Part shown: positions 1 through 6,651 of the stretch, in pieces
Layout of the letters: the number at the start of each line of letters is the position of its first letter
How positions within the stretch are numbered: the stretch's first letter is position 1
Assembly: GCA_947175805.1 (NCBI GenBank)
Contig: CAMWOF010000117.1
Location: 1 to 7,320, forward strand
Length of the DNA: 7,320 nt
Direction of reading: 5' to 3'
DNA from: an uncultured Clostridiaceae bacterium
GTDB lineage: Bacteria > Bacillota > Clostridia > Lachnospirales > Lachnospiraceae
Translations under genes and position numbers: made by a program
Notes under the pieces: generated by a model
Databases searched by the model: none
What the model was told of the DNA's origin: nothing
The model's input: the letters and a program-made list of their open reading frames with translations, nothing else

Positions 1-771
1 GATTTGGAACAGGAATTTGGAAAGCAATTGTTTATCCGGGGAAAAAGAAAGCTTACCCTGACAGATGATGGACTGTTTCTGCGCAAGCGGGCGGAGGAAA
101 TTGTCAGTCTTGCCCACAGGACGGCGCAGGAAATGAAAAGCCCCTGCGACTCCCTTTCCGGCGACATTTATATCGGTGCCGGCGAATCCGTCTCTATCCG
201 CAATCTGTTCCGGGTGGCGCAGCAAATACAATCTGCATTTCCAGAGGTGCATTTCCATCTGACCAGCGGGGACAGCGCCGATTTGGTTGACCGGCTGGAC
301 AAGGGTTTATTTGATTTTTGCGTGCTGTACGGTGAAATTGACCAGTCAAAATATGAATACATGAATCTGCCCTACCAGGAGACCTGGGGGCTTCTAATGC
401 AAAAGAGCTTCCCCCTTGCTGCAAAACAGCAGATAGAAATAAAGGATTTGTGGGATATTCCCCTGATTATGTCCAGACAGATCATAAGCAGTCCTGGCTT
501 TTTCAAGTGGCTTGGAAAAAAGCCGGAGGAATTAAACATCACGAACACTTATAATCTGGCATACAATGGCGCATTAATGGTGGAGGAGGGCATGGGCTGC
601 CTTGTCACCTTAGATGGACTTGTCAACACACTTGGAACCGACCTGTGCTTTCAGCGCATTGAGCCGGAACGGAGCTTAAGCCTGTCCGTAGTCTGGAAAA
701 AATACCAGACGCTTTCCAGGGCGGCAGAGAAATTTATCACGGAATTAGAGCAGGCAGTTAGCAGCATTTAA
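1..771 (+). CDS. LysR-family transcriptional regulator, 5' end missing
   Basis: This is a DNA-binding transcription regulator of the LysR type, cut by the left window edge. The frame is open from base 1 and gives 256 residues, against about 290-300 for the family, so roughly the first 40 residues (most of the helix-turn-helix) are outside. The visible start carries the end of the winged helix, with the family pattern LEQEFGKQLFIRGKRKLTLT followed by a D-D-G turn and a linker helix (residues about 1-45). The rest, from about residue 50, is the periplasmic-binding-protein-like effector domain (GDIYIGAGES, then FPEVHFHLTSGDS). The late segment ALMVEEGMGCLVTLDGL matches the usual effector-domain pattern. 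It ends in TAA, with no convincing terminator in the 121 bp before the next gene. Its target and ligand cannot be read from the sequence. The family is confident; the regulon is unknown. Confidence 0.93.
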   Translation, partial: DLEQEFGKQLFIRGKRKLTLTDDGLFLRKRAEEIVSLAHRTAQEMKSPCDSLSGDIYIGAGESVSIRNLFRVAQQIQSAFPEVHFHLTSGDSADLVDRLDKGLFDFCVLYGEIDQSKYEYMNLPYQETWGLLMQKSFPLAAKQQIEIKDLWDIPLIMSRQIISSPGFFKWLGKKPEELNITNTYNLAYNGALMVEEGMGCLVTLDGLVNTLGTDLCFQRIEPERSLSLSVVWKKYQTLSRAAEKFITELEQAVSSI

Positions 772-818
772 AGCATGATATTTTGCCCAAATTTTCGAGA
801 AATATTTATAAAAAGCTC

Positions 819-848
819 TTGCGCGATGATATGCAGTGAAGATATAAT
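819..848 (+). promoter_or_regulatory. Candidate sigma-A promoter of the HD-GYP regulator
   Basis: A perfect -10 box TATAAT at 843-848 lies 18 bases after a weak -35 match, TTGCGC at 819-824. Transcription would begin near 855, giving a leader of about 38 nt with AAGGAG at 877-882. The octamer GAAGATAT occurs twice (838-845 and 853-860), once overlapping the -10 box, but this AT-rich repeat may be chance. The poor -35 suggests a weak or activated promoter. Confidence 0.5.
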
Positions 849-892
849 AAGAGAAGATATGTTCAAATATACAAAAAAGGAGCGGGTATGCC

Positions 893-2005
893 ATGAATAT
901 TGAAAAGGAACTTGAAAAAAAGACAATATTAATTGCAGATGATGCAGAGATTAACCGCGGTATTTTAAAGCTGATTTTTGAGGAGCAGTTTAACATCTTA
1001 GAAGCCCAGGACGGCGAACAGGCCATCGAGATTTTAGAAGCCCAGCATGACAAAATCGTGTTACTGTTCCTTGATTTGATGATGCCGATAAAGACAGGTC
1101 TTGATGTCATCGAATATATGCGGGATCATGGCTATATGGAGACGATTCCGGTAATTATGATTACCGGTGAGGCCACCGCCGAGACGGATGTAAAGGCATA
1201 CGAATACGGCGTCTCCGATATCATTTATAAGCCTTTTGAATCAAGGGTGGTTATGCGCCGCACTATCAACATCCTTGAGCTGTTTGAAAACAGAATCAAT
1301 ATGGAAAAGAAGCTGGAGGAGCGGACAAAAGAGCTGATTGCCAGCCGTGAAAAATTGGAAAAGAGCAATGAATTTCTTGTCAATGCCTTAAGCTCCGTTG
1401 TAGAATTCCGGAGCCTGGAATCCGGGGAGCACATCAAGAGAGTGCGCTATTTTACGCGTATCATATTGAACTGTCTGATGAAATACTACCCTGAATATGG
1501 GCTGACAAAAGAACAGATAGATTTAATGGTCAATGCATCCGCTCTGCACGATATCGGGAAGATTGCAATTCCTGACAGTATCCTGTTGAAGCCTGCCAAA
1601 TTAACGCCGGAAGAGTTTAAGGAAATGAAAAAGCATACCACCTACGGCTGTGAGCTTTTGGAGCATTTTAAACAGGATGAGAGTGATTTTTATAGATATT
1701 GCTATGATATCTGCAGACATCATCATGAGCGTTATGACGGCGCGGGCTATCCTGACGGGCTGAAGGGAGAGGATATCCCAATCTGGGCACAAGTGGTTTC
1801 CATCGTGGATGTGTATGATGCCCTGGTCAGCAAGCGTGTCTACAAGACGCCATATGCGGCGGATACGGCAGTGGCGATGATTCACAACGGAGAGTGCGGT
1901 GTATTTTCTCCTAAGATTCTGGACTGCTTCGACAGGGTAAAGGATGTTATTGTGCAGTCCTCAGAATTAATGTCCTATGCCGACTCCAATTTCGTCCAGA
2001 ACTAA
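893..2005 (+). CDS. Response regulator with HD-GYP domain, probable c-di-GMP phosphodiesterase
   Basis: This is a cytoplasmic two-component output protein of 370 residues. An N-terminal receiver domain (about 10-128) has the acidic pair D16/D17, phosphoacceptor D61 in LLFLDLMMP, T91 and K113 in YKPFE. A charged helical linker, likely coiled coil (about 135-165), leads to an HD-GYP domain (about 168-355). That domain shows the metal-binding H219-D220 in ALHDIGK, H248, H277/H278 in HHERYDGAGYP with G285-Y286-P287 intact, and D306 in SIVDVYDAL. All usual catalytic positions are therefore present, and the expected reaction is hydrolysis of cyclic di-GMP controlled by phosphorylation. The start is ATG 893, with AAGGAG 10 bases upstream. 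An ATG at 888 gives only a three-codon frame. No histidine kinase is adjacent, so the input is unknown. Activity on c-di-GMP is inferred from the family; a related cyclic nucleotide is possible. Confidence 0.93.
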   Translation: MNIEKELEKKTILIADDAEINRGILKLIFEEQFNILEAQDGEQAIEILEAQHDKIVLLFLDLMMPIKTGLDVIEYMRDHGYMETIPVIMITGEATAETDVKAYEYGVSDIIYKPFESRVVMRRTINILELFENRINMEKKLEERTKELIASREKLEKSNEFLVNALSSVVEFRSLESGEHIKRVRYFTRIILNCLMKYYPEYGLTKEQIDLMVNASALHDIGKIAIPDSILLKPAKLTPEEFKEMKKHTTYGCELLEHFKQDESDFYRYCYDICRHHHERYDGAGYPDGLKGEDIPIWAQVVSIVDVYDALVSKRVYKTPYAADTAVAMIHNGECGVFSPKILDCFDRVKDVIVQSSELMSYADSNFVQN

Positions 2006-2010
2006 AAATC

Positions 2011-2031
2011 TATTACAACAGATTTGTAATA
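2011..2031. promoter_or_regulatory. Perfect 8-bp dyad upstream of the EF-G-2 gene, possible operator
   Basis: The arms TATTACAA (2011-2018) and TTGTAATA (2024-2031) are perfect inverted repeats around a 5-base spacer. The site fills most of the 45-bp gap after the HD-GYP stop and ends 9 bases before the GGAGG ribosome binding site at 2041-2045. TTACA/TGTAA half-sites are typical of several winged-helix repressors, BlaI/MecI operators among them, so an operator is possible. As RNA it could also form a weak AU-rich hairpin next to the ribosome binding site. No matching repressor gene is present in the window. Confidence 0.4.
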
Positions 2032-2050
2032 CATAGAAAGGGAGGGTTTT

Positions 2051-4144
2051 ATGGATATTTTTACAACGGACAGAATCAGAAATGTGGTTTTACTCGGTCA
2101 TAGCGGATGCGGGAAAACAAGCCTTGTAGAGACTATGGCATATCTGGCAAAGATGACAACCCGTATGGGGAAGGTGACAGACGGCAACACCATCAGCGAC
2201 TATGACAAAGAGGAGATAAAACGCCATTTTTCCGTTAGCACCTCAGTGATTCCAATTATTTGGGACGACACAAAGATTAATATTTTGGATACTCCCGGGG
2301 CATTTGATTTCGTGGGAGAAGTGGAAGAAGCAGTGAGTGCCGCTGATGCTGCCATTATCGTAGTATCAGGTAAAAACGGCGTTGAAGTCGGCACAAAAAA
2401 GGCATGGGAAATCTGCGAAAAATACAAATTACCCCGCATGATTTTCGTGACGAACATGGATAACGACAACGCAAGCTACCGTCAGGTCGTACAGGACTTA
2501 CAGGATATGTACGGCAAATGCATTGCACCGTTTCATCTCCCTGTGCGGGAAAATAAAGAGTTTGTGGGATATGTTAATGTCCTGCAGCAGCGCGCAAAAC
2601 GCTGGACGCCTGACGGAAACATAGAAAAAATGGAGGTTCCTGAGTATTCTGCCGAGAACCTCGAGATATGCAGAACGGCACTGCTGGAATCCGTTGCCGA
2701 AACGAGCGAAGAGTTTCTGGAGCGCTATTTTAACGGGGATGAATTCTCAGAAAACGAAATCAGGCAGGCGCTCCGCTTAAATGTGGCAGAAGGCGGTATT
2801 GTACCGGTGCTAATGGGCTCTAACACATTGGCACGGGGTATCTACACATTGATGGTTGACATTGTGAAATACCTTCCAAGCCCGGAAAAGCGCAGCTGCT
2901 CTGGCATTAACACAAAAACCAACGAGATATTTAATGCGGACTATGATTTTTCAAAGTCAAAATCCGCTTATGTTTGGAAAACAATTGCAGATCCTTTTAT
3001 CGGTAAGTATTCATTAATTAAAGTAAATTCCGGCGTACTAAAGACAGACGACATTTTATACAACCATCACAAAGGCGTTGAGGAAAAAATTGGAAAGCTT
3101 TATGTGCTTTGCGGCAATAAGCCGGAGGAGACAAAGGAACTGCATGCAGGCGATATCGGTGCATTGGCAAAGCTGGCGTCCGTGACAACAACAGATTCCC
3201 TCTCTACGCAGAAAAATCCGGTTGCCTATATCCGCACCACTATCTCCACCCCATATACCTACAAGAGATACCTTGTGAAAAGAAAAGGTGATGACGACAA
3301 GGTTTCTCAGGCTCTTCAAAAGCTGATGTTAGAGGATTTGACCCTTAAGGTTGAAAACGATCCTGCCAACGGCCAGACACTTCTCTACGGCATAGGCGAC
3401 CAACAGCTAGAGGTTGTAGCCTCAAAGCTCTTAGACAGGTATAAGGTAGAAATTGAACTGAAAAAACCAAGGATTGCATTCCACGAGACGATACTGAAAA
3501 AATCCGATGTTGAGTATAAGTATAAAAAGCAATCCGGCGGACACGGGCAGTACGGTCATGTAAAAATGACCTTTGAGCCGTCGGGAGATTTAGAGACACC
3601 TTATGTATTTGAGCAATGCGTTGTAGGCGGTGCAGTGCCTAAGAATTATTTCCCGGCTGTCGAAAAGGGTATCCAGGAGGCAGTGCTCAGCGGACCTTTG
3701 GCGGCATATCCTGTATTCGGTGTAAAAGCCGTGCTATATGACGGCTCCTACCATACGGTGGACTCCTCCGAAATGGCATTTAAGGTCGCCGCTATACAAG
3801 CCTTTAAGAAGGGCATCATGGATGCAAAACCGATTCTGCTAGAGCCGATAGCTGCATTAAAGGTACTGGTACCTGACAAATATACCGGCGATATCATGGG
3901 CGATTTGAATAAGCGGCGTGGGCGCATCCTCAGCATGAATCCGACGGACGGCGGCTGCCAGGAGATTATCGCAGATATCCCTTATATGGAGCTTTACGGC
4001 TACAATACAGATTTGCGTTCCATCACCGGCGGCAGTGGAACCTATTCCTATTCCTTTGCCAGATATGAGCAGGTTCCGTCTGATATACAGGAGAAGGAGG
4101 TTGCAGCGAGAGCTTCCAAAGCAGAGGACGATGAGATGCAGTAG
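2051..4144 (+). CDS. EF-G-2 family elongation factor G-like GTPase
   Basis: This is a 697-residue translational GTPase with all EF-G domains: G domain about 1-280, domain II about 300-390, III about 395-470, IV about 475-595, V about 597-680. The P-loop is GHSGCGKT (16-23) and the G3 motif is DTPGAFDF (80-87). Domain IV has YKKQSGGHGQYG (491-502) and AYPVFGVKAVLYDGSYHTVD, with DSSEMAF following. Domain V has RRGRILSM. These features, and my recollection of the Thermus EF-G-2 sequence, place it in the EF-G-2 branch rather than as the main EF-G. Two G-motif positions differ from canonical EF-G: Ala84 replaces the catalytic His of DTPGH, and T134-N-M-D137 stands where NKxD is usual. The start is ATG 2051, with GGAGG 5 bases upstream. 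It may be co-transcribed with the HD-GYP gene 45 bp before it. The cellular role of EF-G-2 is unsettled; a TetM-type ribosomal protection role is less likely. Confidence 0.92.
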   Translation: MDIFTTDRIRNVVLLGHSGCGKTSLVETMAYLAKMTTRMGKVTDGNTISDYDKEEIKRHFSVSTSVIPIIWDDTKINILDTPGAFDFVGEVEEAVSAADAAIIVVSGKNGVEVGTKKAWEICEKYKLPRMIFVTNMDNDNASYRQVVQDLQDMYGKCIAPFHLPVRENKEFVGYVNVLQQRAKRWTPDGNIEKMEVPEYSAENLEICRTALLESVAETSEEFLERYFNGDEFSENEIRQALRLNVAEGGIVPVLMGSNTLARGIYTLMVDIVKYLPSPEKRSCSGINTKTNEIFNADYDFSKSKSAYVWKTIADPFIGKYSLIKVNSGVLKTDDILYNHHKGVEEKIGKLYVLCGNKPEETKELHAGDIGALAKLASVTTTDSLSTQKNPVAYIRTTISTPYTYKRYLVKRKGDDDKVSQALQKLMLEDLTLKVENDPANGQTLLYGIGDQQLEVVASKLLDRYKVEIELKKPRIAFHETILKKSDVEYKYKKQSGGHGQYGHVKMTFEPSGDLETPYVFEQCVVGGAVPKNYFPAVEKGIQEAVLSGPLAAYPVFGVKAVLYDGSYHTVDSSEMAFKVAAIQAFKKGIMDAKPILLEPIAALKVLVPDKYTGDIMGDLNKRRGRILSMNPTDGGCQEIIADIPYMELYGYNTDLRSITGGSGTYSYSFARYEQVPSDIQEKEVAARASKAEDDEMQ

Positions 4145-4192
4145 GGAAATATGCTGGACATCTTGTGCCCTCACTTTGCCTTCGCGCAAATA

Positions 4193-4246
4193 ATTCACGG
4201 TTCGGACACATTGTAATATGTTGTGCCCGAACCGTGAATATTTTTA
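4193..4246 (+). terminator. Strong intrinsic terminator between convergent genes
   Basis: A 13-bp perfect stem pairs ATTCACGGTTCGG (4193-4205) with its complement at 4227-4239. Part of the loop can extend it (ACACA against TGTG). The stem is followed by a T-rich run, ATATTTTTATT, at 4238-4248. It lies 48 bp after the stop of the EF-G-2 gene and 36 bp from the end of the oppositely oriented response regulator gene. Read on the minus strand, the stem is followed by TTATTTG, a weaker T tract, so it may also stop transcription from the right. Confidence 0.9.
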
Positions 4247-4281
4247 TTGCAGCTCATAAAATTACTCTTTACACTACCCTG

Positions 4282-4965
4282 TTATGGATTTAAAATATAG
4301 CCCTGCTTCTTTCTCGTCTCAATGGCATCCTCATAGCCGAACTGTGCCAGCTTTGTACGAAGACGGCTGATATTTACCGTCAGGGCATTGTCATTGATAT
4401 ATTCGTCATTATCCCACAAATCTGTCATCAGCTCATCTCTTGATACAATCCTGTTTTGGTTGTTCAAAAGCATCTGAAAAATTATCATCTCATTTTTTGT
4501 CAAGAACAGCTCCTCCGCCCCTCTCGTCAAAATACCCTTTGAGGGATTTACCGTCAGATCGCGGTACGTCTGTGCAACGCCGCTGTGATCCAACCGCTTG
4601 AAAAGTGCACTGATTCTGAGCAGCAAAATGGTTGGGTTGTACGGCTTGGTGATATAATCATCCGCCCCGAAGCTCATAGATAGCACCTCATCCGTCTCCG
4701 AAGCACTGCTGGTTACCATAATCACAGGGACATCGGACTGTTTTCTGAGCTGTTTTAATACCATCTCGCCGTTAAGTCCGGGGATATTGATGTCCAAGAG
4801 CACAAGGTCGGCGTTTGCTCCGACTGCCTCTTCCACCGTATTTTGAAACCGCTCTAACATGCATGCCTCATAGCCCGCATGCTCTAAAAGCTCCTTTAAC
4901 TCCGTGCGAATTGAAATATCATCTTCTATAATCAAAATTTTTTTCATAGGCATTTCCAAGTGCAT
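4282..4965 (-). CDS. OmpR-family response regulator, no adjacent kinase
   Basis: This is a two-component transcription factor of 227 residues. The receiver domain (about 8-122) has E14-D15-D16, phosphoacceptor D58 in LVLLDINIPG, T85 in MVTSSAS and K107 in ITKPYN. A winged-helix OmpR/PhoB DNA-binding domain follows (about 133-227), with LTKNEMIIFQMLL, RDELMTDLWD, the recognition helix NALTVNISRLRTKL and the wing RKKQGYIL. I chose ATG 4965 because AGGAG at 4974-4978 is 8 bases upstream. ATG 4953 and 4947 lie farther from it, and the frame extends to a GTG at 4986 that would sit before this site. Length and layout resemble the BceR/NisR-like group of Firmicute regulators, which usually sit beside a kinase and an ABC transporter, but none is seen on either side here. 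A 44-bp stretch encoding V55-M68 recurs outside genes at 5841-5884. Target genes are unknown. Confidence 0.92.
   Translation of the reverse strand: MHLEMPMKKILIIEDDISIRTELKELLEHAGYEACMLERFQNTVEEAVGANADLVLLDINIPGLNGEMVLKQLRKQSDVPVIMVTSSASETDEVLSMSFGADDYITKPYNPTILLLRISALFKRLDHSGVAQTYRDLTVNPSKGILTRGAEELFLTKNEMIIFQMLLNNQNRIVSRDELMTDLWDNDEYINDNALTVNISRLRTKLAQFGYEDAIETRKKQGYILNP
4762..4805 (-). repeat. 44-bp repeat, genic copy inside the response regulator
   Basis: This segment encodes the phosphoacceptor loop of the response regulator (V55 to M68, with D58 in VLLDINIPGLNGEM). The same sequence appears at 5841-5884 in the same orientation, with 42 of 44 bases identical, including an unbroken run of 34. 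The bases on either side of the two copies do not match, so the shared block has sharp edges. Confidence 0.93.
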
Positions 4966-5001
4966 CCGCACTTCTCCTCTGCACACCTTGACCTTGAAAT
5001 T

Positions 5002-5030
5002 TCTATAGACTTCGCCTTTTTAACTACCAA
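5002..5030 (-). promoter_or_regulatory. Candidate promoter of the OmpR-type regulator
   Basis: Read on the minus strand, TTGGTA (5030-5025) and TATAGA (5007-5002) are separated by exactly 17 bases. Each matches four of six consensus positions. Transcription would start near 4995, about 30 nt before the chosen start codon. The -35 box begins directly beside the TAA stop of the 260-residue gene (5031-5033). The regulator could therefore be transcribed alone as well as by read-through. No terminator lies in the 65-bp gap. Confidence 0.42.
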
Positions 5031-5813
5031 TTAGCTGTTTGTATAAGCAGAAATAATTTCACTGACAAAAGAGGAAACCCCTGAAACATCTGCCTGATGC
5101 GTTTTATCCATGAAAAACGCTCCCATCTTCTGCAAATCCATACAATTCAATACATCTGTTTTTACACTCTTCATGTTCTGCCAGTCAAAGAAGCACTTAT
5201 CAAGGACAGAGGCTTTCGCAGCTTCCAGATACTTTAGCACATCACTTTCAATCTGCTCACCCTTTTCCCTGCTGATGACCTGCTTTCTAGCATCCCATGC
5301 CGCATCAAACTCCCTCCGGTGAGCCTCTGCTTCTGCTGCTGTTGAATAATAATCTGAATCTGTTAGCCTACTGGGCATTATAACAATATCACCGGACAAT
5401 ATACGCATCTGCTGTGTATACTCATGTGCCAAGTCTTCACTTGCCTGCTTATACGCCTTATCCAAAATACCCATCTGCCTGTCAAATTCATCACCAGTAT
5501 AATTTTCCTTGATACTGTCTGCCATATTCTTATAATTCTCTGCCAATATACCTACAAATTCGCCATTGATACGTGTGGAAATACCAATCCCCTGACGCAT
5601 CTGTCGTCTCGCCAGATAAACCTCATGACTGTCATCAACCGGCAGTTCACCCGCATAGGTATAACCCAGCCTGGAAATATTCACGCTCACAGCCCCGTCG
5701 ATTAACTCTGAACTCTTTTTTTGCTGCTCTGCAGACTGTTCCACCGTTTGCAGGCTTCCTTTTACCTTAACATCGCTATAGTAGCTATTTGAATAAGAAT
5801 TTTCTACTCTCAT
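5031..5813 (-). CDS. Unrecognised 260-residue soluble protein
   Basis: I do not recognise a family. The protein has no signal peptide and no membrane segment. Residues 1-40 are rich in Ser, Tyr, Gln and Lys and probably disordered. A short conserved-looking stretch, VSVNISRLGYTYAGELPVDD (42-61), follows. The rest is mostly helical and charged, with possible coiled coil around 95-140 and 160-205 (EAEAHRREFDAAWDARKQ). Two Cys are present (207 and 224). The start is ATG 5813, with AAGGAGG at 5819-5825 only 5 bases upstream. It lies 78 bp after the DUF6033-like gene and 65 bp before the response regulator, all on one strand. Its Ser/Gln/Lys-rich, signal-less N-terminus resembles in composition that of the DUF6033-like neighbour. 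Export by a flagellar-type route is one possibility, but this is speculative. The coding call is firm from frame length, ribosome binding site and spacing; the function is unknown. Confidence 0.85.
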   Translation of the reverse strand: MRVENSYSNSYYSDVKVKGSLQTVEQSAEQQKKSSELIDGAVSVNISRLGYTYAGELPVDDSHEVYLARRQMRQGIGISTRINGEFVGILAENYKNMADSIKENYTGDEFDRQMGILDKAYKQASEDLAHEYTQQMRILSGDIVIMPSRLTDSDYYSTAAEAEAHRREFDAAWDARKQVISREKGEQIESDVLKYLEAAKASVLDKCFFDWQNMKSVKTDVLNCMDLQKMGAFFMDKTHQADVSGVSSFVSEIISAYTNS

Positions 5814-5840
5814 TATAGCCTCCTTTTATCGGTAAATATT

Positions 5841-5884
5841 CATCTCGCCGTTAAGTCCGGGGATATTGATGTCCCGGAGCACAA
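5841..5884 (-). repeat. Intergenic copy of the response regulator phosphoacceptor segment
   Basis: This 44-bp block between two genes matches 4762-4805 at 42 of 44 bases. Read on the minus strand it still encodes VLRDINIPGLNGEM, with Leu changed to Arg next to the Asp. It continues in frame for four more codons (NIYR) to TAA at 5826-5828, directly beside the AAGGAGG site of the next gene. The frame is also that of the DUF6033-like gene upstream, which ends in TAG at 5892-5894. No start codon or ribosome binding site is visible for it. It may be a relic of a second response regulator gene, or a duplicated patch kept as regulatory DNA. Confidence 0.9.
5856..5878 (-). other. GC-rich inverted repeat within the intergenic copy
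   Basis: TCCGGG (5856-5861) and CCCGGA (5873-5878) form a 6-bp stem with an 11-base loop. The two bases that distinguish this copy from the genic one (CG in place of AA at 5875-5876) lie in the second arm and are needed for the pairing. No T-run follows on either strand, so it is not an ordinary terminator. It may act as a processing or attenuation hairpin between the two genes. Confidence 0.5.
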
Positions 5885-5891
5885 AATAAAG

Positions 5892-6635
5892 CTACATACG
5901 GAAATCGAAATTCTGTCCTACCTTTCTTTCTTCCTCCGTCTGCGCCCGGTCGCTCATCGCCTCCATGGTAACATCATCGACCTTTTTTATCAACTCTTCA
6001 ATGGAAGATGCGTGAACGGTTACCCTATCCTCTTCTCCCGGAACCTTATCTGCCTTCTTCCCATTTTCTTCCCGCTTTGTTTTGAGCCGCTCCTCTGCAG
6101 CTTTCTTCGCAGCACGCTTCTCCTCAGCCTTCTTTGCCTGCTTCTTGTCCGCCGCCTTCTTGGCGATACGGTCTCTCTGGGCAGCAAAGGATTTATCCAC
6201 TACTGCAAAATAAGAAGCCATGCCATGGTCATCAATCTTCACGCCAAAGCCCTTGACGCTGCTGTTGCTGCCCAGGCTCTTGGCAAGCTCTGAGATCTGG
6301 CTGCCCGCATTTGCAATAATACCCTCATATTGCTTGCGGTAATTCTCATCCTCCGCCATCTTCTCAATTTTTTCCTCGTCAATCAGAACCACTGTCTTGG
6401 TAGGATTTGCATAGCTGGCTGCATTTGCCTCCGCCTGCTGCTTCTGGTCTGTGCTGACAAGAATGAAATCCATATTGGAAAACTTCTTCTTAAGCTCGCT
6501 GTAATACTTACTTGCCTTCTCGCTGAGCTTCGGATTACCCACTGTTTTACCGGAAACAGAAGATTTCTTTTTTGTCTCCGCTGTTTCATTTGCCTGCGCA
6601 ATTGTACTTCCCTGTACCTGTGATACTGAACTCAT
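5892..6635 (-). CDS. DUF6033-like protein with Lys/Ala/Glu-rich helical region
   Basis: This 247-residue soluble protein has no signal peptide or membrane segment. Residues 1-35 are Ser/Gln/Lys-rich and likely disordered. A folded part follows (about 36-150), with LSEKASKYYSELKKKFSNMD, FILVS, KTVVLIDEEKIEKMAEDENY and VKGFGVKIDDHGMASYFAVVDK. Then comes a highly charged helix (about 150-195: AKKAADKKQAKKAEEKRAAK) and a short C-terminal domain (SIEELIKKVDD). The order 'L-S-x-x-A ... Y-x-x-M-D-F ... I-x-x-x-x-I-E-K-M-A' matches what I recall of DUF6033 proteins of Lachnospiraceae; this was not checked against a database, and their function is unknown. The start is ATG 6635, with AGGAGG at 6645-6650, 9 bases upstream. 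It is the first complete gene of the minus-strand set and is preceded by candidate promoters and a large stem-loop. Confidence 0.82.
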   Translation of the reverse strand: MSSVSQVQGSTIAQANETAETKKKSSVSGKTVGNPKLSEKASKYYSELKKKFSNMDFILVSTDQKQQAEANAASYANPTKTVVLIDEEKIEKMAEDENYRKQYEGIIANAGSQISELAKSLGSNSSVKGFGVKIDDHGMASYFAVVDKSFAAQRDRIAKKAADKKQAKKAEEKRAAKKAAEERLKTKREENGKKADKVPGEEDRVTVHASSIEELIKKVDDVTMEAMSDRAQTEEERKVGQNFDFRM

Positions 6636-6651
6636 ACCCTGATTCCTCCTT

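Noticed and set aside
785..812. Terminator after the LysR gene
   Set aside because: AAATTTTC and GAAATATTT can pair imperfectly, but the stem is AT-only with a bulge and has no T-run after it.
888..896. ATG at 888 as the start of the HD-GYP gene
   Set aside because: It gives ATG CCA TGA, a three-codon frame out of phase with the gene; ATG 893 has correct ribosome binding site spacing.
3345..3599. Minus-strand frames inside the EF-G-2 gene
   Set aside because: They are shadows of a long, well-supported coding region and have no ribosome binding sites or family features.
4208..4220. TTGTAATA in the terminator loop as a second operator half-site
   Set aside because: The same octamer occurs in the 2011-2031 dyad, but here only one half-site is present, inside the loop of a strong terminator. 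This is best taken as chance.
5811..5852. Sigma-28-like match TAAC-N16-ACCGATAA before the 260-residue gene
   Set aside because: Transcription would begin inside the AAGGAGG ribosome binding site, removing it from the mRNA. The -35 part also falls in the copied response regulator segment, so the match is probably accidental.
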